64,000 nt of DNA from Acidobacteriota bacterium (GCA_016125275.1 WGMB01000003.1:434001-498000), one strand, 5' to 3'; numbered from the stretch's first letter, positions 26,539 through 34,814 are shown. A program made the numbers and translations. Notes: generated by a model from the sequence alone, not told the origin.

Positions 26539-26566
26539 TATAGCCTCGCTCCCGGTTGGCCGATAA
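26539..26566 (+). promoter_or_regulatory. Sigma-28 (FliA)-type promoter for the flaG-fliS-fliD operon
   Basis: GCCGATAA at 26559-26566 is identical to the FliA -10 consensus. Upstream, TATA at 26539-26542 stands near the expected -35 position (consensus TAAA, usual spacing 15; here 16). The first gene starts 60 bases further on. The rest of 26369-26626 holds no gene that I can support. Confidence 0.6.
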
Positions 26567-26626
26567 GCGTGTTGGTCGGAGCCCAGCTCCGGCTCGGTCC
26601 ATTTGCTGGAGGCCACGGAGGGCTTC

Positions 26627-26929
26627 ATGACAATCACAGATGTAACAGCAACACGGGACCTCGCTTCGCGGACCGCGACCTCCGCCAAGGACGGCGAAAA
26701 GGCGGGCCGCAATCGCGAGATTGCCGAAGCGGTCCGGAAGATCAACGAAGGCGGAGGCCTGGGCGCCAACAGCGAGCTCCAGTTCTCCGTCGACGAGGGC
26801 ACCGGGCAGCCGCTGATTCGCGTGGTCGATCGGATCACCGAGGAGGTCATCACTCAGTTTCCGCCGGAATCGACGTTGCGCACGGCCGAGGTGCTCAAGA
26901 GCCTCCGCCCAGGCGATCGGATCGCCTAA
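26627..26929 (+). CDS. flaG: FlaG-family flagellar protein
   Basis: 100 residues from ATG 26627, preceded by GGAGGG. The first 45 residues are low complexity and charged. The C-terminal half fits FlaG: LQFSVDEGTGQPLIRVVDRITEEVITQFPPE, where family members show the same D-x-x-T-G and I-x-x-IPPE pattern. FlaG affects filament length in other bacteria. First gene of the operon flaG-fliS-fliD-fliT-like, directly behind the sigma-28-type promoter. Confidence 0.85.
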   Translation: MTITDVTATRDLASRTATSAKDGEKAGRNREIAEAVRKINEGGGLGANSELQFSVDEGTGQPLIRVVDRITEEVITQFPPESTLRTAEVLKSLRPGDRIA

Positions 26930-26946
26930 GCCGAGGATGATGGAGC

Positions 26947-27456
26947 ATGATCGGAGACTACGTACAAAACAGCGTCGAAACCCAAGACCCCGTCGAGCTG
27001 GTGTGCCTGCTCTACGCCAAGGCGATCGAGAAGCTCAAGGCGGCTCGCGAGCACCTGGCCCGCCACGAGATCGCTCCGCGGGCCCAGGCCATTGCGCACG
27101 TCTCGCAGATCCTGGTGGAGTTGCAGACCTCTCTCGACGCCGAACGCGGCGGCTCGATCGCCGTCGAGTTGGCTCGGCTCTACGACTACATCCAGGAACG
27201 CCTGGTGGAGGCCAACGCGCAACAGCAGGATGCGCCGCTCGAAGAGAGTCTGCGCCTGCTCGAGACGGTCTACGCCGGATGGCTGGAGTGCCGCACGAAC
27301 TTGGCCCTGACGGCCCAACCGTTGCCATCGGCCCCGTTGCGGCAGCCGACGCCGCGCGTCGAGCCCAGGAGGGAAGAACGGCGGACGGCGGACGCCCCCG
27401 CCTTCGAGGAAGAGCCCGAGCTGGCCGCGGCGGCCCCGCGAGCCTGGACTCTCTGA
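26947..27456 (+). CDS. fliS: Flagellin export chaperone FliS
   Basis: 169 residues. FliS binds flagellin in the cytoplasm to stop early polymerisation. Family features: VETQDPVELVCLLYAKAIEKLKAA at the start, ILVELQTSLDAERGGSIAVELARLYDYIQERLVEAN in the middle and LRLLETVYAGW near 115. Typical FliS proteins have about 120-135 residues; a proline- and glutamate-rich tail (about 125-169) is extra. GAGGA lies nine bases upstream. No flagellin gene is present in this window. Confidence 0.85.
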   Translation: MIGDYVQNSVETQDPVELVCLLYAKAIEKLKAAREHLARHEIAPRAQAIAHVSQILVELQTSLDAERGGSIAVELARLYDYIQERLVEANAQQQDAPLEESLRLLETVYAGWLECRTNLALTAQPLPSAPLRQPTPRVEPRREERRTADAPAFEEEPELAAAAPRAWTL

Positions 27457-27472
27457 AACGTAGAGGTGGCTT

Positions 27473-29443
27473 ATGAGCCTTCCACCCACCAGTTTCGTCG
27501 GAGTCAGCACGTTCTCCGACAGCTTCCAGACGGTGCTCGAGCGCACGTTCAACGCCGCGAGCCTGCCCGTCACGAACCTCCAGACCGAGCAGACCATCCT
27601 GCAGAGCCGGCAGGTGGAGCTCGGCAATCTGGAAGGCGACCTCAACAAGCTGCGCGACGTCTTCAACACGCTGGGCGTCTCCGGCGCACAGGGAACGGTG
27701 AAGGTCACCTCCAGCAACACCTCGGTCGCCAGCGTCACGCGCGTCGGCACCCCGGAGCCGGTCGACTTCGACATCGAGGTCACCTCGGCGGCCGACAAGG
27801 CGCGGGAGACGACGGCGGTCGGGCTGACCGATGTGGACGCCACGGCCCTGTCGTCCGACGGCGTCTACAGCCTCACGCTGGGGAGCTCCAGCGAGACCTA
27901 CAACTTGTTGACGGTGGGTTCGGGGCGCACGGCCGGCACGAACGGGTCGGCCACGCCGTCTCCCAAAGTCAGCGTCGATGTGGCCTTCTCGGGCGGGCTC
28001 TCGGGCTCGATCTCCGCCGAGCTGGACAGCTTCTTCGTGGCTTCGTCGGCTCCTTCTACCGTCGGGGCCGGCGATCAGGTCACTGTCTCGTTCGCCAGCG
28101 TGGATGGCGGCACGAACGAAACGATCACCACCGACGGACTCAACGCCCTCGATGACGCCGACGCCATCGCCACGGCGCTCAACGACAAGATCGCTCTCAA
28201 TGCCAACCTCAACGGCAAGGTCAGCTTCTCGGCGGTCGGCGGCAAGCTCGAGCTCACGGTCAGCGACTCGGCCGGCACGGGCTTCAACTTCACCTCCTCG
28301 TCGACCGGAACGACCGTCACCGGCCTCGAGAGCGGCGGAACCGCCGGCGGCCACTCCGCGGCGGAGATCGCCGCGGCTCTCAACGCATCGGTCCAGGCGA
28401 GCTCGACGCTGAAAGCAGCCGGCGTCCGGTTCTCGGCCTACGGCGGAGAGGTGCGCGTGGAGGGCGATACGGCCTTCGACATCACCGTCACGGACAACGA
28501 CCAGGGCACGGGCTTTGCCTCCGGTTTGGCCGGCGTCCACTCCGTCGCCGGGTTCGACAATACGCTGGCCGGCCTTCGAGACGCCATCAACGCCGGCAAT
28601 CTCGACGTCACCGCCACGCTGGTGAACTTCTCCGACAATCCGGCGGTGGGAGACTACCGGATCCTGCTCAGCTCGAACAAGACCGGCTCGACGACCTTGA
28701 CGCTCAAGGACAGCTCCAACGGCGATCTGATCACGACCAGCAACCAAGGCGTCGACGCGGTGTTCACCGTCAACGGCGTGCAAATCACCAACTCCGGCAA
28801 CACGATCTCGGACTTCGCGCCGGGCCTGTCGCTGACGATCGTCGGCGCGGGCTCCACGCGCGTGGCGGCCTCGAACGATCAATCGGGGACCTCTTCGAAT
28901 CTGTCCGACCTGGCGGCGGCCTACAACACCGTCCTCGCCCGGATCGGCCAGCACATCGGCAAGGACGCCGGCGTGCTCTCCGGCGACGTACTGGTGCGCG
29001 AAGCGCAGGCGACGCTGCGCGCCATCGCCGGCTACACCGGCTCGGGCTCGATCCACTCGATCGCCGAGCTCGGACTGGAGCTCAACGAAGACGGGCTGAT
29101 GACGTTCAACGCCATCAAGTTCGCCTCGACCGCCGCTTCGGACTTCAACGGCGTCAAGGACTTTCTGGGAACCACGACGACGGGATTCATCGGCGCCAGC
29201 CGCAGCCGGGTCGCCGACCTTTCCGATCCGGTCAACGGGGCCATCCAGACGGCCATCGACTTCATCCAGGAGTCCGACGCCTCCTTGTCCAAGCAAATCA
29301 CGGCGCTGCAAGAGCGGATCGACCAGCGCATCGCCGCCCTGGAGGCCCAGTTCGCCGCCGCCGATACCCTTTTGGCGGGACTCGAATCGCAGAAGGACCT
29401 GCTCACCCAGCTCTTCAAGCCGCAGAGCAGCAGCAGTAATTGA
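27473..29443 (+). CDS. fliD: Flagellar filament cap protein FliD (HAP2)
   Basis: 656 residues. FliD caps the growing filament and helps flagellin subunits to add. The N-terminal coiled region (FQTVLERTFNAASLPVTNLQTEQTILQSRQVELGNLEGDLNKLRDVF) and the C-terminal FliD_C part (SDLAAAYNTVLARIGQHIGKDAGVLSGDVLVREAQATLRAI to LEAQFAAADTLLAGLESQKDLLTQLF) are characteristic. The middle is Thr/Ser/Gly-rich beta structure (D2/D3-like), variable in the family. GAGG precedes the ATG. The stop overlaps the next start. Confidence 0.9.
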   Translation: MSLPPTSFVGVSTFSDSFQTVLERTFNAASLPVTNLQTEQTILQSRQVELGNLEGDLNKLRDVFNTLGVSGAQGTVKVTSSNTSVASVTRVGTPEPVDFDIEVTSAADKARETTAVGLTDVDATALSSDGVYSLTLGSSSETYNLLTVGSGRTAGTNGSATPSPKVSVDVAFSGGLSGSISAELDSFFVASSAPSTVGAGDQVTVSFASVDGGTNETITTDGLNALDDADAIATALNDKIALNANLNGKVSFSAVGGKLELTVSDSAGTGFNFTSSSTGTTVTGLESGGTAGGHSAAEIAAALNASVQASSTLKAAGVRFSAYGGEVRVEGDTAFDITVTDNDQGTGFASGLAGVHSVAGFDNTLAGLRDAINAGNLDVTATLVNFSDNPAVGDYRILLSSNKTGSTTLTLKDSSNGDLITTSNQGVDAVFTVNGVQITNSGNTISDFAPGLSLTIVGAGSTRVAASNDQSGTSSNLSDLAAAYNTVLARIGQHIGKDAGVLSGDVLVREAQATLRAIAGYTGSGSIHSIAELGLELNEDGLMTFNAIKFASTAASDFNGVKDFLGTTTTGFIGASRSRVADLSDPVNGAIQTAIDFIQESDASLSKQITALQERIDQRIAALEAQFAAADTLLAGLESQKDLLTQLFKPQSSSSN

Positions 29444-29745
29444 TGACGCCTTCCCGTGAGATCGAACAGTTGACTGCGGCGCTGGTCCAAGCCGTCGAGC
29501 GCGGCGATCTCACTGCCGCCGAGCAAGCCTTGCGGCGCCGAGGAGCGCTCCTGCAGCCCGGCCCGACCGATGCCCCGCTCGATCCTCAGTCTTTGCTGGC
29601 CAGCGACAACCGTGCGATCGAGGCTCTGCGGCAGCGCCAATCCGCCCTGCGCCAGGAGATCGACCGGCTGCGCCGCGCCCGCGGCCTGAACCCCGCCTTC
29701 AGCCCCGCTCGCCAGGGACGCAAACGGCTGGACCTGCAAGCCTGA
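29440..29745 (+). CDS. FliT-like flagellar chaperone candidate
   Basis: 101 residues. Sequence similarity to FliT is weak, and the call rests mainly on position right after fliS-fliD, where fliT usually stands. It is predicted to be helical: a first helix (EIEQLTAALVQAVERGDLTAAEQALRRRGALL) and a later coiled stretch (NRAIEALRQRQSALRQEIDRLRRAR). ATG 29440 overlaps the fliD stop (ATGATGA); ATG 29443 is equally possible. FliT would chaperone FliD. Confidence 0.55.
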   Translation: MMTPSREIEQLTAALVQAVERGDLTAAEQALRRRGALLQPGPTDAPLDPQSLLASDNRAIEALRQRQSALRQEIDRLRRARGLNPAFSPARQGRKRLDLQA

Positions 29746-29800
29746 AACGGAACGCCGGGAGCTAGCGGCGAAAGCGCCGGTCTTGGTACAACAGGGCGTG

Positions 29801-30472
29801 ATGCGCAGCGCAATCCTGCTGCTGTTGGCGGGCCTGGTCGTCCCGCCGATCGTTCGCGGAGCCGAGGCTCAGGCGGACTTCGAGACAGGGGATCTGTCCC
29901 AGTGGCTCGTGCCCCTGCCGCGCGACTGGAAGCTGGTTTCCGAGGACGGCAACCGCTTTCTGCGCCTGGAAAAGCCCGGCCCGGTCGGCAACCCGCGCCG
30001 CCCCACCAAGTTCGCGCTCTGGAAGGCGGATTGCGTCGGCGATTTCAAGCTCACCGTCCGAGTCCGCCGCATCGACAAGAGCCTGCTGGTCGCCTTTGGC
30101 TACCAGAATCGTTCGCGCTTCTACTACGCCCACATCTCGAGCGACGACGGCAATCATTCCGTGCACAACGGCCTGTTCAAGGTGCACGGCGGCAGCCGCT
30201 TCCGTATCGCCGGCGTCGGCTCGGCCCCCGCTCTACCGGATCAAGACTGGCATACGATTCGCATCGAGCGCACCTTGGCCGACGACCGTATCGCCGTGTT
30301 CGTCGACGACGACAAGGAACCGCGCTTCGAGGCCATCGACGGCTCGTTTCGCTTCGGACGCGTCGGTCTGGGCTCCTTTGACGAGACCGGCGACTTCGAC
30401 GACTTCCATCTCGAGGGCGAATCGGTCGAAGGCTGCCCCGCCTCCGACTACAGCCCGCTCGACCCTTCCTGA
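29801..30472 (+). CDS. Secreted LamG/3-keto-disaccharide-hydrolase-like jelly-roll protein
   Basis: 223 residues with a signal peptide (MRSAILLLLAGLVVPPIVRG). The mature part begins ADFETGDLSQW and continues through patterns typical of DUF1080/LamG-like beta sandwiches: KADCVGDFKLTVRVRRIDKSLLVAFGYQNRSRFYYAHISSDDGNHSV, WHTIRIERTLADDRIAVFVDDDKEPRFEAIDGSFRFGRVGLGSFDETGDFDDFHLEG. It is probably carbohydrate binding or a glycan hydrolase relative. The start is ATG 29801; a TTG at 29783 is an alternative without a ribosome site. It is followed 12 nt later by the HAD gene and may open that group. Confidence 0.65.
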   Translation: MRSAILLLLAGLVVPPIVRGAEAQADFETGDLSQWLVPLPRDWKLVSEDGNRFLRLEKPGPVGNPRRPTKFALWKADCVGDFKLTVRVRRIDKSLLVAFGYQNRSRFYYAHISSDDGNHSVHNGLFKVHGGSRFRIAGVGSAPALPDQDWHTIRIERTLADDRIAVFVDDDKEPRFEAIDGSFRFGRVGLGSFDETGDFDDFHLEGESVEGCPASDYSPLDPS

Positions 30473-30484
30473 GAATCTTCTTTG

Positions 30485-31300
30485 ATGACTAACGGTTTGG
30501 AAATCATTCGCCCCGACGCCTCCGCCGCCCGCGCCCGCGTCGTGCTGTTCGACTTTGACGGAACTCTGTCGTTGGTTCGCGCCGGCTGGGAAGGCGTGAT
30601 GATCCCGATGATGGTGGAGTTCCTGGCCGAGACCGGCAGCGGGGAGAGCGAAGCCGAGCTCACGGCCATCGTGCGCGAGTTCGTCGGGCGTCTGACAGGC
30701 CGACAGACCATCTACCAGATGATGGAGTTGCGCGACCAGGTGTCCCAGCGCGGCGGGACGCCCAAGGACCCGCTGGAGTACAAGCACATCTACCTGGACC
30801 GCTTGATGGAGAAGATCACCGATCGCCGCGAGGGCCTGCGGTCAGGCAAGATCTCCGCCGACGAGCTGATCCTGCCGGGCGGCCGCAGGCTGTTGGAAGC
30901 TCTCGTCGAGCGCGGGCTGACGCTGTACCTGGCTAGCGGCACCGACCAGGTCTATATGCGCGAGGAGGCCGAGCTGCTGGACGTGGCCAAGTACTTCAAC
31001 GGCAACGTCTTCGGCGCTCTGGACGACTACAAGGCCTTCTCCAAGAAGATCCTGGTCGAGAAGCTGATCCGCGAGAGCGGCTTCGGCGGCGAAGAGTTTC
31101 TGGGCTTCGGCGACGGTTTCGTGGAGATTGAGAACGTCAAGGAAGTCGGCGGCGTGGCGGTCGGCGTAGCCTCCGATGAGCCCGACTGCGTGAAGGTCGA
31201 GCCGGTCAAGCGGGAGCGCCTGATCGGCGTCGGCGCGGACTGGATCGTGCCGAACTTCAACGCCTACGACGATTTGATGGCTGTCCTGTTCCCTGCCTGA
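30485..31300 (+). CDS. HAD-superfamily phosphatase
   Basis: 271 residues, cytoplasmic. HAD motif I DFDGTL at about 22-27, motif II LYLASGTD near 155, Lys motif III in SKKILVEKL near 185, motif IV GFGDGFVEIENVKEVGG near 205. The insertion after motif I makes it a C1-capped, phosphoglycolate-phosphatase-like HAD rather than the uncapped GmhB type used for heptose bisphosphate. It is followed by a deoxyhypusine-synthase-like gene, a PfkB-type kinase and an SIS isomerase, so a sugar phosphate is the likely substrate (inference). Confidence 0.75.
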   Translation: MTNGLEIIRPDASAARARVVLFDFDGTLSLVRAGWEGVMIPMMVEFLAETGSGESEAELTAIVREFVGRLTGRQTIYQMMELRDQVSQRGGTPKDPLEYKHIYLDRLMEKITDRREGLRSGKISADELILPGGRRLLEALVERGLTLYLASGTDQVYMREEAELLDVAKYFNGNVFGALDDYKAFSKKILVEKLIRESGFGGEEFLGFGDGFVEIENVKEVGGVAVGVASDEPDCVKVEPVKRERLIGVGADWIVPNFNAYDDLMAVLFPA

Positions 31301-31320
31301 ACCGGGCCGCCGAGAGCGCG

Positions 31321-32289
31321 ATGCAATCGAAATACCCCATCTTTGACCGCGGGCGTCTGCACCTGCGTCCGCTGGCCGAGCGCGACCACGACATGCGCTT
31401 GGATTATGTGCTCGGGCTCGACGAAGCTGCGCCGGAGCTCGACCACCCGGACCTGCCCGTCGTGGCGGACCGGCTGGCGGCGGCGCGGGAGCGCGGCGCT
31501 GCGCGGCTGCTCATCATGGGCGCGCACCTGATCAAGCAGGGCGCCTCGCGGCACATCATCGACCTCATCCGGCGCGGCTGGATCGACCACGTCGCCTTCA
31601 ACGGCGCCGGCGGCATCCATGACTACGAGCTGGCGCGCATGGGAGCGACGACCGAGTCGGTCGCCCGCTACATCCGTACCGGCGAGTTCGGCCTGTGGAC
31701 GGAGACGGGCGAGATCAACGAGATCGCCAAAGAGGCCGCCGCCGAAGATTTGGGGCTGGGCGAGAACCTCGGCCGCCGCATCCTGGCCGACAAGCTGCCC
31801 CACGCCGACGTGAGCATCCTGGCGGCGGCCTATGAGGCGGGCGTCCCCGTCACCGTGCACGTGGGCATCGGCTACGACATCATCCACGAGCACCCCAACT
31901 GCGACGGCGGCGCGCTCGGCAAGGCCAGCTACCGCGACTTCCTGATCTTCACCAAGACGGTCGAGCGCCTCGAAGGCGGCGTGATGCTGAACTTCGGCTC
32001 CGCCATCATGGGTCCTGAGGTCTATCTCAAGGCGCTGGCGATGGCCCGCAACGTCGCCCGCCAGCAGGGCCGTCTGATCGCCAATTTCACGACGGCGGTC
32101 TTCGATTTGGTGCCCATTCAAGGCAACATCCACAAAGAGTTGCCCAAGGATGACCCCGGCTATTATTTCCGGCCGCACAAGACGATTTTGGTGCGAACCG
32201 TTGCAGACGGCGGCGAGAGCTTTTACATTCGAGGCGATCACCGCGCTGCGTTTCCGGCGCTGCGACGCGCCCTCATCGAGCGAGAATAG
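31321..32289 (+). CDS. Deoxyhypusine-synthase-like (DHS-fold) protein
   Basis: 322 residues. The middle resembles deoxyhypusine synthase: LIKQGASRHIIDLIRRGWIDHVAFNGAGGIHDYELAR matches the family pattern of the SGL...IIxxLxxxxxVDVLVTTAGGIEHD block, and ILAAAYEAGVPVTVHVGIGYDIIHEHP matches the following SIxxxAxxxxIPVFxPxxTDGxxGDMI block. The conserved C-terminal stretch that carries the catalytic lysine (SWGK) is absent; residues after about 255 are different (NFTTAVFDLVPIQGNIHKELPKDD). No eIF5A-like protein is expected in bacteria. It is therefore an NAD-binding relative of unknown chemistry. It stands inside an HAD/kinase/SIS group. Confidence 0.6.
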   Translation: MQSKYPIFDRGRLHLRPLAERDHDMRLDYVLGLDEAAPELDHPDLPVVADRLAAARERGAARLLIMGAHLIKQGASRHIIDLIRRGWIDHVAFNGAGGIHDYELARMGATTESVARYIRTGEFGLWTETGEINEIAKEAAAEDLGLGENLGRRILADKLPHADVSILAAAYEAGVPVTVHVGIGYDIIHEHPNCDGGALGKASYRDFLIFTKTVERLEGGVMLNFGSAIMGPEVYLKALAMARNVARQQGRLIANFTTAVFDLVPIQGNIHKELPKDDPGYYFRPHKTILVRTVADGGESFYIRGDHRAAFPALRRALIERE

Positions 32290-32298
32290 GGGTAGGTC

Positions 32299-33294
32299 AT
32301 GGATTGGTCCGGCTTGATGGCGTCGTTCAAGAACGCGAGCGTGCTCGTGGTGGGCGATATTTGTCTGGACCGCTGGTGCCAGTACGACCCGCGCGAGAGC
32401 GACGTCTCGCGGGAGACCGGCATTCCGCGCATCGGGATCACGCGCACCGAAGCCACGCCGGGTGCGGGCGGCACGGTGGCCAACAACTTGGCGGCTCTGG
32501 GAGCGGGCCGGGTAGCCGTGCTCGGCGCGATCGGCCAGGACGGCTTCGGCTTCGAGCTCGAAAGGTCTCTCGCCAAGCGCCACATCGACTACTCCAATCT
32601 GGTCGCCTCGCCGAAGATCCAGACCTTCACCTACTCCAAGGTGATCAACGCGGAGACGGGCATCGAAGACCGGCCGCGCGTGGACTTCATCAACACCAAG
32701 CCGCTGCCAGGAGACGTCGAGGACCAGCTCATCGCGAACTTCTCCACGGTGTACGAGCGCTTCGATGTGATCATGGTCGCCGACCAGGCGGAGACGCTCG
32801 AGGGCGGCGTGGTGACCGACGCCTTCCGCGAAGTGATCGCCGACGTCGCCGAGCGGGAATCCTCGAAGCTCGTCTTCGCCGATTCGCGGCGCCGCATCGA
32901 AAAGTACAGCCACGCCATCGCCAAGCCCAACGCCGCCGAGGCCGAAGACGCCTGCATGCGGCTGTTCGGCAAGATCGACTACGAGATGCTGCGCAAGCAC
33001 ATCGGTCCGCGACCGATGGTGGTCACGCAGGGAGACCGCGGCGTTCTGCTGGTTCGCGACGGCGAGCAGCGGGCCTTCCCGGCGGTCGCCGTCGGAGACC
33101 CGGTGGACTTCTGCGGCGCCGGAGACAGCTTTGCCGCCGGCATGGCCCTGGCGCTCCACGCCGGAGCCGACTTCGAGAACGCGGTCCGCTTCGGCTCGAT
33201 GGTTTCGAGCATCACGATCATGAAGCGCGGCACCGGCACGGCCAGCCCGAAAGAGGTGCTGGCGGCAGCGGACGCACTGGCAGTCAGAGAGTAG
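32299..33294 (+). CDS. PfkB-family carbohydrate kinase, HldE N-domain-like
   Basis: 331 residues. PfkB/ribokinase fold: VLVVGDICLDRW at 15-26, ATPGAGGTVANNLAALGA near 53-70 (sugar site), and CGAGDSFAAGMALAL near 274-288 with the catalytic Asp and anion hole. The best family guess is the kinase domain of HldE/RfaE, which phosphorylates D-glycero-beta-D-manno-heptose 7-phosphate. The cytidylyl/adenylyltransferase half of HldE is missing and no separate one lies nearby. It starts 9 nt after the DHS-like gene, so same operon. Confidence 0.75.
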   Translation: MDWSGLMASFKNASVLVVGDICLDRWCQYDPRESDVSRETGIPRIGITRTEATPGAGGTVANNLAALGAGRVAVLGAIGQDGFGFELERSLAKRHIDYSNLVASPKIQTFTYSKVINAETGIEDRPRVDFINTKPLPGDVEDQLIANFSTVYERFDVIMVADQAETLEGGVVTDAFREVIADVAERESSKLVFADSRRRIEKYSHAIAKPNAAEAEDACMRLFGKIDYEMLRKHIGPRPMVVTQGDRGVLLVRDGEQRAFPAVAVGDPVDFCGAGDSFAAGMALALHAGADFENAVRFGSMVSSITIMKRGTGTASPKEVLAAADALAVRE

Positions 33295-33297
33295 TAC

Positions 33298-33423
33298 GTG
33301 AACGGTGAGCCGTGAACCGTGAGCCGCTAGCGGAATCGGTTCATTGCTCACAGCCGCTACGAAAACAAGTAGCTGCAAGCGTCCGCTCCGATTCCCAACC
33401 ACGGCTCACGGTTCACGGCTCAC
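33298..33423. repeat. 22-bp perfect inverted repeat made of heptanucleotide units
   Basis: The left arm (33305-33326) consists of GTGAGCC, GTGAACC, GTGAGCC and one G, with a GTGAACG unit just before it (33298-33304). The right arm (33402-33423) is its exact reverse complement. The 75 bases between are unique. It lies between the kinase and SIS genes. A related array occurs at 49436-49464. Origin unknown; no open frame or transposase is near. Confidence 0.9.
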
Positions 33424-33432
33424 GAACTCCCC

Positions 33433-33993
33433 ATGTCCTACCCGAACGCTTATAAATCCGCCCTCTTCGCGGCTCTCGACACCCTCGACCTCGCCAAGGT
33501 CGAGCAGGCGATCGACGCCTTTCGCGTCGCCCGCGATGAAGGACGCACCATCTTCGTCTTCGGCAACGGCGGCAGCGCAGCCACCGCCAACCACTTCGTC
33601 TGCGACGTTATCAAGGGCTGCAGCTACGGCTGCGACAAGCGCTTCAAGATGATGGCCTTGAGCGAGATGTTGCCGACGATGACGGCCTACGCCAACGACG
33701 TGGGCTACGACGCCGTCTTCGTGGAGCCCCTGCGCAACTTCGCCAAGCCGGGCGACATCGTGATGGCCATCTCCGGCAGCGGCAACTCTCCCAATGTGGT
33801 GCGGGCTATCGAGTACGCCAACGAGATCGACTGCTTGACGATCGGGCTCACCGGCTTCGACGGCGGCAAGCTCGGCCGCTTGGCGAAGTTGCAGATCCAC
33901 GTGGACGACCGCCACATGGGCCGCGCCGAGGACGGCCACATGATCGTGTGCCACATGATCTGCTACGCCTTCATGGACGGCGCCGTCGCCTGA
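33433..33993 (+). CDS. SIS-domain isomerase, GmhA-like
   Basis: 186 residues. SIS fold with FGNGGSAATANHFVCDVIKG near 42-61 and AISGSGNSPNVVRAIEYAN near 114-132, both as in GmhA (sedoheptulose 7-phosphate isomerase, first step of heptose synthesis). Histidines near the C-terminus (DGHMIVCHMICYAF) correspond to the zinc/catalytic helix of GmhA. Together with the HldE-like kinase and the HAD phosphatase this suggests an ADP- or GDP-heptose-like route. The 138-nt gap before it holds the inverted repeat. Confidence 0.8.
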   Translation: MSYPNAYKSALFAALDTLDLAKVEQAIDAFRVARDEGRTIFVFGNGGSAATANHFVCDVIKGCSYGCDKRFKMMALSEMLPTMTAYANDVGYDAVFVEPLRNFAKPGDIVMAISGSGNSPNVVRAIEYANEIDCLTIGLTGFDGGKLGRLAKLQIHVDDRHMGRAEDGHMIVCHMICYAFMDGAVA

Positions 33994-34041
33994 GCCAGTC
34001 CGCCCCTGCTGATGGGGGATACTGGAAAGACGCATCTCCCC

Positions 34042-34731
34042 ATGTCGGGCGCCAATCCCAAATACCCTCCGCCGAACAATGATTCGCTGTCCCTCGCCGT
34101 GGAGGTCGTCCGCGGCAAGGGCGTGCTGCATCAGCTCACCGGCGTGATCCTGCATCATGGCGGCGACATCACCTCGGTCGCCATTCTCGATTCGGGCCTC
34201 GACGTCGAGACGCTCTCGTTCGAGATCGCCGATCTCGAAGACCATGCCGGCCTGGTGGCTGACCTGCGAGCGCTCGACAATGTTCGGGGCGTGGACGAGA
34301 GCCGAGCTCTCAAGCAGGTGTTCGGCAAGCGGCTGATCATCATCGGCGGCGGAGCCCAAGTGGGCCAAGTCGCAATCGGAGCCGTCTCCGAAGCCGACCG
34401 GCACAACCTGCGCGGCGAGCGGATCTCCGTGGACACGATCCCCCTGGTGGGAGAGGCCGCCCTGGCCGAGGCCGTCCGCGCCACCGCCCGGCTGCCGCGC
34501 GTCCGCGCTCTGGTGCTCGCCGGAGCCTTGATGGGCGGCGACATCGAGAACGCCGTCCGCGAGGTCCGCGAGCGCGGCTTGGTGGTCATCTCTCTCAACA
34601 TGGCCGGCTCCGCGCCGGAAGCCGCCGACTTGGTCGTGACCGACCCCGTGCAGGCCGGCGTCATGGCCGTCATGGCGATCTCCGACAACGCCAAATTCAA
34701 CATCGCCCGCCTCAGCAAGCGGCGCTTCTAG
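34042..34731 (+). CDS. ACT-domain protein, DUF5612-like
   Basis: 229 residues from ATG 34042. Residues 10-85 form an ACT domain (SLAVEVVRGKGVLHQLTGVILHHGGDITSVAIL). The rest looks like a Rossmann-type or periplasmic-binding-like domain with RLIIIGGGAQVGQVAIGAVSEADRHNLRG and ARVRALVLAGALMGGDIENAVREVRERGLVVISLNMAG-type strands. I recall methanogen proteins of this layout (DUF5612); their function is not known to me. The upstream ATG 34012 is an alternative; between the two starts lies an imperfect ATGGGG/CCCCAT dyad. It may sense a small molecule for the sugar cluster before it (inference). Confidence 0.55.
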   Translation: MSGANPKYPPPNNDSLSLAVEVVRGKGVLHQLTGVILHHGGDITSVAILDSGLDVETLSFEIADLEDHAGLVADLRALDNVRGVDESRALKQVFGKRLIIIGGGAQVGQVAIGAVSEADRHNLRGERISVDTIPLVGEAALAEAVRATARLPRVRALVLAGALMGGDIENAVREVRERGLVVISLNMAGSAPEAADLVVTDPVQAGVMAVMAISDNAKFNIARLSKRRF

Positions 34732-34814
34732 GCGTGGAGTTCCAGAGCGTCCTAAGGAAGGCGCGCAAGGGGAAAGGGGGATTCGCCTGATGTCCCCACA
34801 GGGGTCCTTGCTCT

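Noticed and set aside
33305-33423. The 22-bp inverted repeat as terminal repeats of an insertion sequence
   Set aside because: Only 75 bases lie between the arms, with no open frame and no target-site duplication that I can see.
34012-34043. ATGGGG/CCCCAT dyad before the ACT gene as an operator
   Set aside because: It is imperfect and short, overlaps alternative start codons, and occurs once.
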